This document shows positions 46,139-58,154 of a DNA stretch of 64,000 nucleotides, piece by piece. The position numbers and the translations under genes are program-made. Below the pieces are notes generated by a model that saw only the letters and a program-made list of their open reading frames with translations, was not told where the DNA came from and made no database searches. The first letter of the stretch is position 1. The number at the start of each line of letters is the position of its first letter. This DNA comes from Dicyema japonicum (Eukaryota > Dicyemida > Rhombozoa > Dicyemidae): contig RDEW01000006.1 of NCBI GenBank assembly GCA_011109175.1, positions 1,175,529 through 1,239,528 of the forward strand. The letters run 5' to 3'.

Positions 46139-47530
46139 TATGTCGTATGTCATAAGAAACCCGGGGCGTTGAACTGTCCGGGTTGAGATACAAATTATCA
46201 CTGAAAACATTAACAACCACTAAGTTTTGTATCAAAAGAAAATAGAGATAAGTTAAATCCCCAAGGAAAAGAACCGAGATATAAGGTTACCTTGTAGGAA
46301 ATCCGACAGACAAGACAATTTTATTTTCTAACAAACCCCAAAACTAATTACTGTAAAGAAACCAAAACCTGAACCAAAACTAAGGTTACTTTGTTGGAAA
46401 TCCGAAAATATTTAGGTATGCATATTATTGAGATATTTATATCTTATAACATTAAACTGATAAGGTTGAATTAAGTAATTCAAATTAAGATAAAATTTAA
46501 AATATAAAAGAAAGGATTAAAAATATGTGATAAAATTACAAATAAACTCAAATATCGATGATTCAAAGGTTTTTGATAAAGATATAACTCTTTTCTTGCT
46601 TAATCGCTTTTATTGACTCAAAATAAAATTTTTAAATTTTTAAAAAGAAATTAAAAATATTAAAAAAATATTATATAACATTCAAATTACCCTTTTCTTG
46701 CTTAATCGCTATTGACTCAAAATAAATTTTTTTGTTTTTTGAGTGAACAAGAGACCAATCCTTCGACCTCTTCTATTTTTCGACCCTTTTCTTGCTTAAT
46801 CGCTTTATTGACTCAAAATAAATTTTTTTGTTTTTTGAGTGAACAAGGGACCGATCCTTCGACCTCTTCTATTTTTCGACCCTTTTCTTGCTTAATCGCT
46901 TTATTGACTCAAAATAAATTTTTTTTGTTTTTTGAGTGAACAAGGGACCGATCCTTCGACCTCTTCTATTTTCGACCCTTTTGTTTAATCGCTTTATTGA
47001 CTCAAAATAAAATTTTTTGTTTTTTGAGTGAACAAGGGACCGATCCTTCTACCTCTTCTATTTTCGACCCTTTTCTCGTTAATCGCTTATTGACTCAAAA
47101 TAAAATTTTTTTGTTTTTTGAGTGAACAAGGAACCGATCCTTCGACCTCTTCTATTTTCGACCCTTTTCTCGTTAATCGCTTTATTGACATCAAAAATAA
47201 AATTTTTGTTTTTTGAGTGAACAAGGGACCGATCCTTCGACCTCTTCTATTTTCGACCCTTTTCTCGTTTAAATCGCTTTATTGACTCAAAATAAAATTT
47301 TTTTGTTTTTTGAGTGAACAAGGACCGATCCTTCGACCTCTTCTATTTTCGACCATTTTCTTGCTTAATCGCTTTATTGACTCAAATAAATTTTTTTGTT
47401 TTTTGAGTGAACAAGGGACAGATCTTTCGAAGCAAAACTTAGTGGTTGTTAATGTTTTCAAGTGATAAATTTGTCTTATCAACCCGGACAGTATCAACAG
47501 CCCGGACGCTATCACATACGACATTTATTA
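46139..47530. mobile_element. Foldback-type element with long inverted ends and internal minisatellite
   Basis: Left arm 46139-46240 (ATGTCGTATGTCATA at the start, later CTGTCCGGGTTGA, AACATTAACAACCACTAAG) is repeated inverted in the right arm about 47430-47530. Each arm is roughly 100 bp with high similarity. The interior is a short AT-rich spacer and then about nine tandem units. No transposase is encoded. Foldback or TIR-MITE is an inference from structure. Confidence 0.75.
46588..47428 (+). repeat. Minisatellite, about nine units of 90-98 bp
   Basis: Units begin CTTTTCTTGCTTAATCGCTT, contain ATTGACTCAAAATAAA, a T-rich run and TTTTTTGAGTGAACAAGGG, and end GATCCTTCGACCTCTTCTAT. The ACTCAAAA and TTTTGAGT halves make every unit self-complementary around the T run. 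The first unit (46588-46640) and the last are partial. The short protein frames across it are by-products of the repeat. Confidence 0.9.
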
Positions 47531-47885
47531 CCCCCAGGCTCACAATCTTTGGTGAAACTAGCACAAGTAGTCAATCTAAGGATGGAACCAAGATCTGTTT
47601 GTGTCGAATAAATGTATCCTCAATAGTCCACCATTATAGGCCTCTGCTTCTGAAGAGAGAAACATTATGTCCCTCTCATCATATGTCCTACTGTTGCGGA
47701 CATCACATAATTTTTTGGCAGAAGAGTTTCCTTAATGTCAATCTTCACAAGAGGATTTTCTCTGGATAAATTTATTTATTTAATAACCCCGAGAAGGGAA
47801 CATCGAGAAAGAAGATGAATGAAGTGATTAATAATAATACCTTTGATTTTTCGAATTAAGTAAATACTTATTTTTATTTTTTAAT

Positions 47886-48205
47886 GGCTTTTTTTCACGA
47901 GAGCCATAGTTTATAGCTCCGCATAGGCAGGACACACACTTTATTTATGTAATGAACAGTTAATTTTAAACTAATCGTAGAACCAAGGAATGATCTTCAT
48001 TTCTTTTGTCTTTTTCTTGTGTGGGTCCTTTCTAGACAATCCAGTTCCGCAGTAAGTATACTTTATTGACGACATCACTCGTCAAACCCTTTCTGCATCG
48101 TAGATGCGTGGAATCTTCCACCAGGTGAACAGCAGCGAAATTCGAATCAGTAACCTAAGCCACTTAAGCCCGAGACCTAACCACTATGCCATCCGGCTTT
48201 AGTTT
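47886..48205 (-). mobile_element. tRNA-derived SINE, near complete
   Basis: Read on the minus strand: tRNA-like head with A box TGGCATAGTGGTTAGG (48177-48192) and B box GATTCGAATTTC (48137-48148); body GACGAGTGATGTCGTCAATA to AGGAACTGG-like sequence and ATCATTCCTTGGTTCTACG; tail CCTGCCTATGCGGAGCTATA then TATGGCTCTCGTGAAAAAAA and an A-rich end at 47886-47860. RNA polymerase III promoters are expected at the boxes. Shares its tail with the RTE-like LINE. Confidence 0.8.
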
Positions 48206-48763
48206 TATTATTTTTTGAAAAAAAACTTTTTTTGATTCTATAGTCTGTTGGATAGTCTATTAGTAGTCTTAAGTTAGTTTTACTTTTAAATTTGCAAAAT
48301 TATTGACAGAAGGACTATGATACGTTCAGTTCTACGTGCAGTCTTAATATTGATTTTGGACTACTCATGAAAGTGTAGGAATTATTAGAAGTTTGGACAA
48401 CTAAATTAGTTGGCTGACACTTTCTTTTTCGGTGATCGTGGAAATTTAAAAAAATATGATAGGACAACTATGATATAAGTCTAGTTCTTATATTGATCGG
48501 GAAGTTTTATAATTGGAGTAGAAAATTAAATAAAAAACTGCGTTCTGTTAAAGTTAAACGAAGACTGGCACAAAACTCAAACTATTTTTAAACACCTTAT
48601 TTTTTATAAAAAAAAATAATCTTTTATCTTTCATGGAAAAAATCCTTTTTTTCCTTATATGGGATACTCTAAATAGACTTTTACTTTTTGAAGAAGAGTT
48701 TACAACCATTTCACCAATTTTTTTTAATTTTATGGTTTTATTATCAAATGAATAAAAATTAAA

Positions 48764-49553
48764 TTAAGGCATCTGAATGGCCATGCTATTTCCCCTAACA
48801 ATAGTTAACGAGATACGTTCTCGGAACCAACCAGTCTCTCGCGGATCCTTGGTCACAGCTTGAATCATGGAGCCGATCTTACGAACCAACTCATCTGCTT
48901 GGAGGCCAAGGATTCCTGACGTTTCCACCGCGAATAGAACAAAAAGATACTCCTCCGAAATCCCAGATAAGGTTTTGTCCGTTGGCGAATGGAAAGTCGT
49001 CATCCCATCAGGGCGTTTTCCATCGTTTCGGAAAAGACCAGCAGGTTCTAACAGGCAATGGTGTCTAGCAGAGGCAAGAGAATTCTTTAATGTCATGTTA
49101 AGACAGGAGTGCCTGGGGAAACGACCCGCACTCATCTTGCATGACAAGGGATGATAACCAAAAAAATCGATCCAGCGTCCACAGCGGCATTTTCTTTCGG
49201 CACACAATTTAAGACCAAGACGAAGCGAGGTAGTTATTCTCACAGCCTCATCATCCAACAGGTTTCCAATTTCGGCAGATGGATAAGCGTTATCCAGGCC
49301 CCCGTCGAGTGACAACTGGCTGTTTTGAGGCAGGCTAGCCTTCTACATCTTCCGTCTTTTCAAGGGACTCTTTCTTCTTTTCGAAGACACAAAACAAATA
49401 GGACTTTTGCTTATCACAATTGGCCGGTGGATTCAGGTACAAATTCATCCATTCATCCCAGGCTCCCGACGGCGTCAGCGGTACGCCAATTGACTTTTCA
49501 GCCAATCGGACAATTTCCTTTTGTGTTAATTGTATATAGAAATTTTAATTAAA
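48764..49553 (-). mobile_element. LINE family C, C-terminal domain
   Basis: The open frame 48764-49315 (183 residues) reads LLDDEAVRITTSLRLGLKLC; CRCGRWIDFFGYHPLSC (zinc motif); AGRFPRHSCLN; LLEPAGLFRNDGKRPDG; LFVLFAVETSGILGLQADE; DPRETGWFRERISLTIVRGN. This C-terminal block is common to a widespread animal LINE type with a zinc motif and an RPD-type endonuclease. Between RPDG and the LFVLFAVE block, the roughly 40 residues that normally carry the second acidic residue (WDAT-like) are missing, so this copy is defective. Upstream 49320-49553 continues with degenerate frames. Confidence 0.7.
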
Positions 49554-49619
49554 TAAATCGATAATTAACTAATATAATCATAAAATACTTACAAAGATAG
49601 CTTTACTAAATCCCATATA

Positions 49620-49700
49620 AATATTGGTGTCCATAAATTTAGCCGACAGACACTAGGCCGACAGAAATTTGGCCTACAGGAAATTTAGCACAAATCACTA
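49620..49700 (+). repeat. Short tandem subterminal-type repeat
   Basis: Three variants of GCCGACAGAAATTTGG-like units with alternating AAATTTAGC follow each other. The organisation resembles the subunit-built ends of the MITE at 8146, but no matching inverted partner was found. Confidence 0.35.
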
Positions 49701-52184
49701 AGAAATATCGCATACTTTTTATTTGCACATTGTTTTAAAATTCAAGATGAAAGCATCAAATAAAACGAGTTAAAAAGTTACATCAATACTCATTGTTCTG
49801 TAGGTAAAACAGCTAAGATTTCTTAAGGTTATGAGTACACATTAGTTCATCGCACTGATTGTCTCAATATTTCACAAAGGGAGTTAGCATATTCAATAAT
49901 TTGCCTTGACAAATGCCGGTCCTAATTTTACTTTAAATCAGCAGTCGATTTAATGTGGCGTATTTTCTTAGTCCCTCTTTATTCTCGTACTGTTATGCAT
50001 ACTACTTGAATACCTCTTATAATATCTTATTTATATTCTAATAATATTCAGAAATTTCATCAAAGGCTTCTCGAAGCACTCATGTATAAGTTCCTCCAGC
50101 TGTTATATTTTTTCAGTACATGTTAATATTTGGATATCTTGAGGGTTTCTTCTACCATTTTTTGGAGTTTCGGGTTTCAAGTTCTCGCACGTATTTTTTA
50201 AATGTTAAGCATTTGTAGTGAAATTTTGGAGACATAACTATAGTTAAATAATGGACTCACTCGTGGAGGGTTGGTTCATGTATGCTAATTAGGATGTTTC
50301 CATTCCTGCCTTAGTTAGTAAGCACGTAATTAGTCCAGTGTAAAATGAAGGAGTGGTTTGTTAGTGACAGAAACCGACCATGTAGTTTACATTTAACAAT
50401 AATAAATGAATAAATTTATTTGTTTTCTATTTTAAATAAATTAAAAAAATAAATTATTAAAGTTTGTTGATAAGCCACTCTTCTGAAGATCGCAGAAAGG
50501 TAGGGAAAGTCGAACGGTTCTCTTTCATGCAGAACTTGCACTGAGCGTCACCACAACAACAGGTGAACCGCTTGACGCCACGTTATAAATTTTGATTAAA
50601 GTTTGTAAATTATTCCAAATTTTTATTTGGTATCGAGATCACATAATCAGTCGGATGACTTACTATTTTTATGTTTTGGGGTTAAATAAATTAAAATTTC
50701 AATGTCAGTTATAACATATCTTAAGAGTTTTATCTAAATGAGTTCAACTGTTTTCTACTTAGTCAAATTGATCTAATTCGCTCCTGTATTTTTCCATGGA
50801 GTCTATAATTTTGTTTCAATTAGGTGTTTTATTTTTGTACTGTAATTCACAATTACAATCTGTTATCGTTATTAATGGAGGTAGTAATCAGTAGCATATG
50901 CCCTCTTTATTAGAGGTAGACATAACCCCTCCTTCTTTTGCTGATATTTACAAGTTGATGTAGCCTCTTGTTCCTCTTTTGCTATTGTAGGTAAATTACA
51001 TGATATCCAGTTATCACAGTCTGACTGAGATTTAAGCTATAATGTGTATTAAATGATCCTTTCAAAGCATCGCGTCCATCTATATCCCTCATTTTTAGAA
51101 CCCTTCCAATGGGTTCGTGATGACAATTACCATTAAATATAATATAAATTTAAGAGTTCTCTGAAATTTCTCTAAATTTTATAGTTTCCATGTTTATTTA
51201 GTTAAGAACTTTGAGTTTAAAGTGTCTCCTGAATCCAAGAAGAGCTTTGATCCATGATGAAGCCATATAGAAATAAATGCAATAGAATGCATTACCACCT
51301 CGACCTTCTGACTATTTAACTACCTTCTTCAGAATCGATGCTCCCAAAGAGCCATCGGACTTGCATTTCTACGGCGTTGATGCAGTATATCTCTGGATGG
51401 AGAAGAGAAATTCGAGGTCTCTTTGCTTCCATGGACAACCAGAACTCAACGTGATAGTGTTCCAGGCAAATGCGGTGGTATCCAGGAAAATGCAGGGTGG
51501 GTGAGGAAGAGTAAGTCTGCAATCTTTAAGTTTTGCTTGTTTATGAAAGAACTCAGTTCAAGAATTTTGTTTTTTGATTATGTTGCTGTTCTTGTAAAAA
51601 TTGAGAACAAGGGGTCGAACTAGGTTCTATATCACCGGTGAGGATTTTTAATATCCCATTCAGCAGATGCGAATTAAGAAGGGAAAATGTCCGTCGTCCA
51701 TAGAGTCCTTCTACCGATGAGAGTAGCTACTGGTCATCTTCGATTTGCACTACATGCACCCTGAGGGCCTCAGAACATAGACCGCATGATGCCACGTTTA
51801 ATTTAATTTAATAGTTAATTACTCTTTTGCGTAGCCATAAAAAGGTTCATTTGAGCTATGATTGCATCTATCCTTGATATGCAATCTTATTTTTCCCTTA
51901 TTCTATCGCCACAATTAAATCGAATCTTTCTCAAAAGAGCATCAACTTGCCAAGTGAAAAGTCTTTAATATCAATAATTTATGTGATTACAAATTCATTA
52001 TTATAAAAAAAGAATAAACAATCGCTCCATGTTGGGCAAGATAAAGAATATATCAGAGATCATAGGTGATTAGCACGTTTCAATCGTTAGAGATTCATCA
52101 CCGCATCCATCTCTGGCAAACTAACTATTTCAAAATATATAATCCTAAATATGAAATAATTCAAGTCATTATTATAATATAATA
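49700..52184. other. No gene recognised
   Basis: AT-rich sequence with scattered short frames (for example 51316-51522 and 51423-51623 on opposite strands) and no motif support. Confidence 0.35.
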
Positions 52185-52981
52185 TTAGTAATTAAATACG
52201 CCAATCTGTAATGGATAATAACGTGTTCTTCGTTTATATTTTATAATGTAAGCCACAGCAAATATTATAACAATTCCACCAATTACACAAACAGCTAATA
52301 TATATCGGTTTTCTAAATTTAACTTAATATTACTGATTGCAAGAGTTTTTATTGTATTTCTTATATAATTGTGAGTTGTAGTTTTATTTAATTTTTTATT
52401 CAAATTGGATGTTGATTTGGATTGCAAATTTCTTTCAAAATCACATCCGAGTGCTAAATTAGTTATTAAAATTACCATTTCCAGTAAATATTGTATAATT
52501 ATCTTTTTTTATGAGTTGCATTTTCATATCTTTTATATTTATTGTTCCATAATTAGGAATAGATACAATTATTTCACTGCAGTTATAATAACCGCTAGTT
52601 GAAATATTCGAACTTGGAGTAAACATACCTATATTATGGAAATCAATGTTAATCCCCAGGAAACATACATAATATTAGAAACACGGAAAATGCTATTTTG
52701 AATTCTATATCATTTTTTTCCATTTAAGCTTACCAGATTCAAGTAACCTAAAGTCAAAAAATGCGTCATTTAAATTTTCATATTTAATCTTTTATTAAAT
52801 AAACAGTGATTACAGTATTATTAATATTATATTCAACTTCAATTATTCCACTAAATAACGATACAACTCGGTTTTTTTTGATCACACTCCAAATAGGTAC
52901 ATTATTACGTAGCATTTCAAAAGTATTATTATTCCACATCACTATAGCATTGCTTACTATACACGTATATATAACTATCAT
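52185..52981 (-). CDS. Type I single-pass membrane protein with short introns (LAMP/ATP6AP1-like?)
   Basis: ATG 52981 begins a hydrophobic leader (MIVIYTCIVSNAIVMW), followed by NTFEMLRNNVPIWSVIKKN. A 25-nt intron (52789-52813) leads to IKYENLNDAFFDFRLL. After a less certain middle, one exon reads MFTPSSNISTSGYYNCSEII and INIKDMKMQLIKKDNYTIF, and a 22-nt intron near 52452-52473 leads to the last exon with a basic linker, the TM segment ILAVCVIGGIVIIFAVAYII and a cytoplasmic tail KYKRRTRYYPLQIGVFNY. YYPL fits a YxxPhi sorting signal. N-glycosylation-type sites, a lone luminal Cys and the tail recall lysosomal LAMP or V-ATPase Ac45 proteins. The splice pattern between 52690 and 52570 is unresolved. 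Confidence 0.55.
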
Positions 52982-52989
52982 CAATTAAT

Positions 52990-54725
52990 TTTATAAACCT
53001 AGTAATCGGAGCATTCTCACAGTAATTGTTCTAATTATGAATCAAAATTATTTATATTTAAATAAAAATTTAATTTCAAATTTAATAAATTATTAATTTT
53101 TTTATTTTATTTTAACAATGTTTGTTGAAGAAGCCGACTGCGTGGATAGAAACGAGTTCCCTCGGAGTATGGTCATTCCAATCTTTTGTCTCAGCCATAA
53201 CCCTTCTTGTTTATCTCATTTCTTTCTGGCAATCATTCCTCCGAGTTCGCGCAAGAAATAATACAGTCTCTAGTCTTAAAAATTTTCTTAAACATAGCTT
53301 TGTGTTTAACAATTTATCACTTCACCTTATTTTATCCGGATCAGAAATTATCTCAAAAATATTAAAATTGTTAATTACTTCTAGGTCAAACTCTTAATAT
53401 AAGATTTAATATTCAACTAATTAAATTTGTTCTCACGTGTGTCTGTTTCCGTCACTAAAGAGATTCTTCAACTTTTTACCATTATCCACTTGCATTGTAT
53501 TTTGCATAGTAACGTGCGTTATATACATGATATCAAGAATTCTCCTGACAACAGTTATTAGTGTATATAATTTATTTTGTATATAATTTACTTCCAACAG
53601 CCTCAAATACTACGGGTTTAATTTTTGTCCCGATATAATTCCATGTCATGACGCACGGAATAACATGGACCTCCAATTGACTTAATTGTTCATTAAGGAC
53701 TATACGGAAACGCCATAACTGAGTAAATATTCCCTTTCAGGTCTACGATTAAGATTATTTCAAATAGTCATTATGTTTTTGGTAGTTGATGTCGAAATCA
53801 GTAATTCGATCGTTGAGGACAAATTGAACCGTACGTTTACCTGAGAAGGGATAGAAGATAATATTTTCGGATAGGCCAGAGTATTTTGCTCTTTTTGATT
53901 CTTGTGTTACTCGGCTGCCAAACATGCTCTTGATCTATCTTGTTTGATGTAGGTTATTTGTTTACGAAAAAATCGTTTTTTTGTATATTATCAATTCCAT
54001 TGTTTTACCATTTCTGGTTAGCAATGAGCATCTCCACGATAGTTATGTCCTTCGTTAATTTATAAATCACAATATTTTGAATAATGCGAATAACAAAAAC
54101 TAAAAATATTAAGGTGAGATGTAATGCATCCTCAATAATCAAAGATGCATATTAGTTCATTCTTTATAAACTTAATAAACCTTTTCTCGTAGAATGAAGA
54201 AAATCAGTAAAGGTTTGAGTATTTTAGTAACGCACAACTGAATAATTGTCCGAGAGAAGAGATCAGGGTTTTCATCGATATAAACCAGAGGTGTCAAACA
54301 TGCGATCTGCGTAAATAATGCACCTCAACAGAAATAAATGCGCCCGATTTAATTGCTACTGCAAGCTGTAAAATCAGCAGAGTGCTTACATTGTGTGGAA
54401 AATTTATCCGCTTTAATAAAGTCGGAGCACTTATTTTTTATCAGATCTCACTATAAAGTTGGACGCATTATTATTTAAATTATTTAAAACAATTATTATT
54501 TAAATAATTAATTTCTAACTAAAAAATTATCATATTTTGTTGATTTTGTTACATTTAATCGACTAGAAAAAAATCTGTATTTTCAAAATCGCTTCTGATA
54601 ATTAATCGCCCCTCGTTTATGCATCTCCTCTGTCCAAGCCAATCGGTGCAATGTAAACAAAACTGAAATTACTAAAATCAAAAGAAGACGCTGTTACTCA
54701 TGAATAATGGAAATGTACTAATAAG
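52990..54725. other. AT-rich intergenic
   Basis: An open frame at 53122-53397 (MLKKPTAWIETSSLGVWSFQ) has no recognised family. The remainder is noncoding AT-rich sequence. Confidence 0.35.
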
Positions 54726-54729
54726 CTAG

Positions 54730-54922
54730 ACTCTCTACTAGGATATGTTGAAGATGTACTAAGGAGGAAAACACTAGAAAATGCGGCAATGGCTAAACTG
54801 AGGAAAGGATGGTTAAGAGCCCATGGACCTGGAATTGACATGAGATAAGGCTTTACAACGCCTTTGTGAAACCGATCCTACTGTACAACGCTGGGACCTG
54901 GAGAAGTTCCTTTAACGAACTA
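54730..54922 (+). mobile_element. RTE-like LINE fragment, 5' of the pogo insertion
   Basis: Plus strand: LDSLLGYVEDVLRRKTLENA, AMAKLRKGWL and LYNAFVKPILLYNAGTW-like sequence in shifting frames, ending SSFNEL at the TA target. Equivalent to about 8760-8890 of the full copy. Confidence 0.7.
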
Positions 54923-56066
54923 CAGTGTATCCCCGGTTTGGGCACTTTGTGCTTCGAAAATAGGGGTTATTTTTTTCCATTCTAAAATCTTTTATTTTAA
55001 ACTACATAAATGTAAAAAAGGTAAGAGATTTTATTTTATGATTAATAATATCTATCAAGTCGCTCTTTAACGAAATAATCGGTTATGTGTCTCCAATTGT
55101 GTAACCATTTCGGATGTTTCTCATTACTGTCATTCGGAATTCGTAGAATTTTTTAATGACTTTGGTGTTATGCAGGAAATGTTTTGTTCTAAAGTATTCA
55201 AAGTTTCCAGAAATTGTTTCTCTGTCACGTCCTCGTTTTCAGCTATATCTCCATTATAGATAAAAATGTCGCATTCAATAGTTTCTTCATCATCATCCTC
55301 GGTTAATATTTCATTTACTGCTTCGGTCATTATTTTACTAGTTAGGCGATCATCAATATTTAAGACATTACGATTTTTTCAATTTGTTTTCAACAATCTG
55401 TGATTGAAAATTCTGTTACTTCATTCCAACTTTTTGAAACCAGCATTACAACCTGACGAAGGTATAGTTTTAAAAGACGTTTTTAAGAAAACTTTCGATG
55501 CCCTGAAGACATAAAAATTAGAATAAAAAAATTGAGTTATAGTTTTCGAATATTTTTATTATCCCCATATCTAATTGCTGTGTATAAGGTATCCTATTTT
55601 TAGGCAAAAGAAGAATTAGATATAGGGCATTCAATAGTTTTATGAAATCTTGCATTATCAAGTAATAATAATATTTTTCTTTGTTGAGTATTCTACTTCT
55701 CATTTAGCTGAATAACCAGCTTTTAAAAATGTTCCCAGTCATCCATGCACTTTTGGAAGCTAAATATAAAACACAAAATCTTTAACATAGAAATTTTTGA
55801 AACAGCGAGGTTTATTATATTTCCCAAGACTATTTTTTAATGATTGGCCCTGATATTGGAAAATTATGTTCTCTGAGATTTTGGATAACTTCAAATACTT
55901 TGTGATCAAATAATATGTATCTTTTTGATGTTGGTGTCACGGTTTGGGGCTCCAGAAAATTTTCAAATTTGGAAATTAATGCTGGAAAATCGACTCCAAA
56001 TGAAATATGCTCCGAAATGCGGGGTTGTCCCACCGCCGGGGTGTCCCCCGAAACGAGGTCGGACTG
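54923..56066 (-). mobile_element. Tigger/pogo-type DNA transposon, internally deleted (copy 2)
   Basis: Ends CAGTGTATCCCCGGTTTGGG and, inward from the right, CAGTCCGACCTCGTTTCGGG, both next to TA. Minus-strand frames are those of copy 1: KVFEVIQNLREHNFPISGPI, NRIPYTQQLDMGIIKIF and the acidic end DDDEETIECDIFIYNGDIAE. More diverged or deleted than copy 1 and non-coding overall. Confidence 0.88.
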
Positions 56067-56400
56067 TATCGAAAGTAGATTCGTTCAATAGAATGCAACT
56101 AAGGAGCTTACTAGGATAAAGTGGCCACGTAAATTATCAACCACTAATATTTATAACAATACCTTTAGTGGTCTCCTGGACCATACTTTCATGAACTTGG
56201 CTTATGGATAAAGACTCGACTGGAAATCACCGGATAACACGAGGGAGGAAGTATCTTACCGCTCAATGCTTAAGTAACCACGTGTTACAACGTTTGGACA
56301 CTGCTGGCTATCGAGTGGAGGCTTTAATGGAGTCACTTGAATCATACTTTCTTGAAGTAGTGGCTTTGGATCGAAACTCTCTCGGAGCTTAGTTTTTGAA
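56067..56400 (+). mobile_element. RTE-like LINE fragment, 3' of the pogo insertion
   Basis: The frame SKVDSFNRMQLRSLLG followed by KWPRKLSTTNIYN resumes exactly where the upstream fragment stops. Further on RGRKYLTAQCLSNHVLQR and VVALDRNSLGA represent the C-terminal domain. Confidence 0.7.
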
Positions 56401-56404
56401 GTAG

Positions 56405-56645
56405 TGAGGTCAAGACTATTCTGGACTCAACTGGAAAACAGTTTTGGTAGTTAATCATGGCTGTATTTACAGAGACAAGAATTTCTACATATCATTACGA
56501 TTGTTAGAATAATAATGTAAATTTATCACAATATTTTAATTATCGTATGATTGGAAAAATGTATGAATTAACTGCCATTAAAGAAAATCTTTGTCGTAGA
56601 ATATTGTGTAATCATTGAATCATTAATATTATCGAAATATTACGT
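56405..56645. other. Spacer
   Basis: AT-rich, nothing recognised. Confidence 0.3.
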
Positions 56646-56654
56646 AATGTGTCA

Positions 56655-56830
56655 TTATGGCATCTTTAGTCCCAATGGTCTGGATGAAATAATGAACGGG
56701 TATTGACTGCTCCAATTGACGTCAGACTGGCAACATTGATAGATGGGGTTCGCTATACGGGTAGACACAGCTGTGTCTATCAACGACAGGATGCCATCTT
56801 CCAATGTCATCTTATTTCAAAAAAAATAAA
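56655..56830 (+). mobile_element. RTE-like LINE 5' fragment (endonuclease start)
   Basis: The segment from CCAATGGTCTGGATGAAATA through GTAGACACAGCTGTGTCTAT recurs at about 57365-57500 with about 85-90 percent identity by eye. Its translation (SINDRMP) matches the endonuclease before the INVYAP motif. Confidence 0.55.
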
Positions 56831-57239
56831 CTTGTAAAATTACTCTTCGGAGACTACAAAGGCTACTTCAACTTATCGTTTAGCTGAGACTATAAAATAA
56901 CCGATAATCAGATATGGCTGTGCTTTCGACAAACACAATAAACTAAGTGATTTCGCTTACAATCTCTCAGAGAACACTTCCCGTAACAGACATAACCAAT
57001 GAGGCGAAACGGAAACGGTTTTTGAGCCGAACATTACAATTGAGGATTTCGAATAAGTGGTAAAATACAACACTTATTTTAGCTAAAAAACCTAACAAGC
57101 AATATTACAAAAATGTCAAGGAATAAAAATCAATTCAGAACACGTTATCCTCTGTGTGATTCACATTTGGGATCAGTTTAGTCTATATTTCTACACTTTT
57201 AGTCCCCTCCCAAAATTACATAATTTACCTGAACTCTAA

Positions 57240-58150
57240 GAAAGTGTTGACAATACAAACATCAAAAAATNGCAAGACGTCTAACATCATACGTAAAAAG
57301 ACAACACTTATGTGCGGACTTCCAACGATGCGGAATATCTGTATGTTGTCTCCAGGAGAACAAAGTCTCAATGGTCTGGATGAAACAATGAACTGGTATC
57401 GACTGCTCCATTTGACGTCACACTGCCGACATTAGTGGATAGGGTTTGCTATTCGGGTAGACACAGATGTGTCTATTAACGAGAGAATTGCCATACTCCA
57501 ACTTCGCCCTGGAAACAACCGTAGTACTATTCTATCGATTATCAATGTATATGCACCAACCACAGTGAAAGTATCTGCCAACGCAAAGGAACTTGACAAT
57601 TTCTATTCGTCTTTATTATCGGCTTACTCGTCCCTATCTACCTCCTACATGTTCTTTATAGCGGGAGACTAGAATTCAAAAGTGGGTAAAAAGCGAGATA
57701 AATCAAATTACCTGGGCAGCCACTCTCGAGGGATCAGAAATCTTTCCGGGGAGGCTCTTATACATTTGTAGAGTCATTGGACTATTCCTTTGTAACACGG
57801 CGTTCCGACATGCACGCGACATATTACGATGTAGACAGGGCAGAGAAAAGACTCCTAGGGAATTATATATTTAACCAAATCGACTTTATACTATGCAGGC
57901 AAACACTGAGGGGCTACTTGAGACTCCTTTACGTAAAGTGGGATGATGATCACAGACTAGTAGTGTCACTTCTCACTCTAGTGCGACACTTTGAAATCTC
58001 TGGAGCACTAGTAACTAGTACGCGGAGTATGACTTGGCCGTGTTGGCTCTATGTGCTTCAGACAATACCCGTAAAAAGTATTGCTAGAAAATATCCAACT
58101 TGTTAGAAAATGTCGATACAAATATGTCAACCGAGCTGCTATGGAAAAAT
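57240..58150 (+). mobile_element. RTE-like LINE fragment (endonuclease)
   Basis: The open frame 57469-57672 reads SINERIAILQLRPGNNRSTI, LSIINVYAPTTVKVSA and FFIAGD, where the Trp of the GDWN motif is a stop. Later IFNQIDFILCRQTLRGYLRL and DDDHRLVVSLL complete the domain in another frame. One ambiguous base (N) lies at 57271. Confidence 0.75.
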
Positions 58151-58154
58151 ATTT

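Noticed and set aside
46712-46939. Protein-coding gene with FRPFSCLIALLTQNKFF repeats
   Set aside because: The repeated peptide is simply the translation of the 90-98-bp minisatellite; frames change with T-run length.
46588-47428. CRISPR-like array
   Set aside because: Units are contiguous tandem repeats without unique spacers, in a eukaryotic context, inside inverted arms.
47446-47769. 107-residue plus-strand frame
   Set aside because: Begins inside the right arm of the foldback element and has no family resemblance.
48125-48205. A functional tRNA gene
   Set aside because: The A and B boxes are good but the arms do not pair as a cloverleaf, and the sequence continues into a SINE body present elsewhere.
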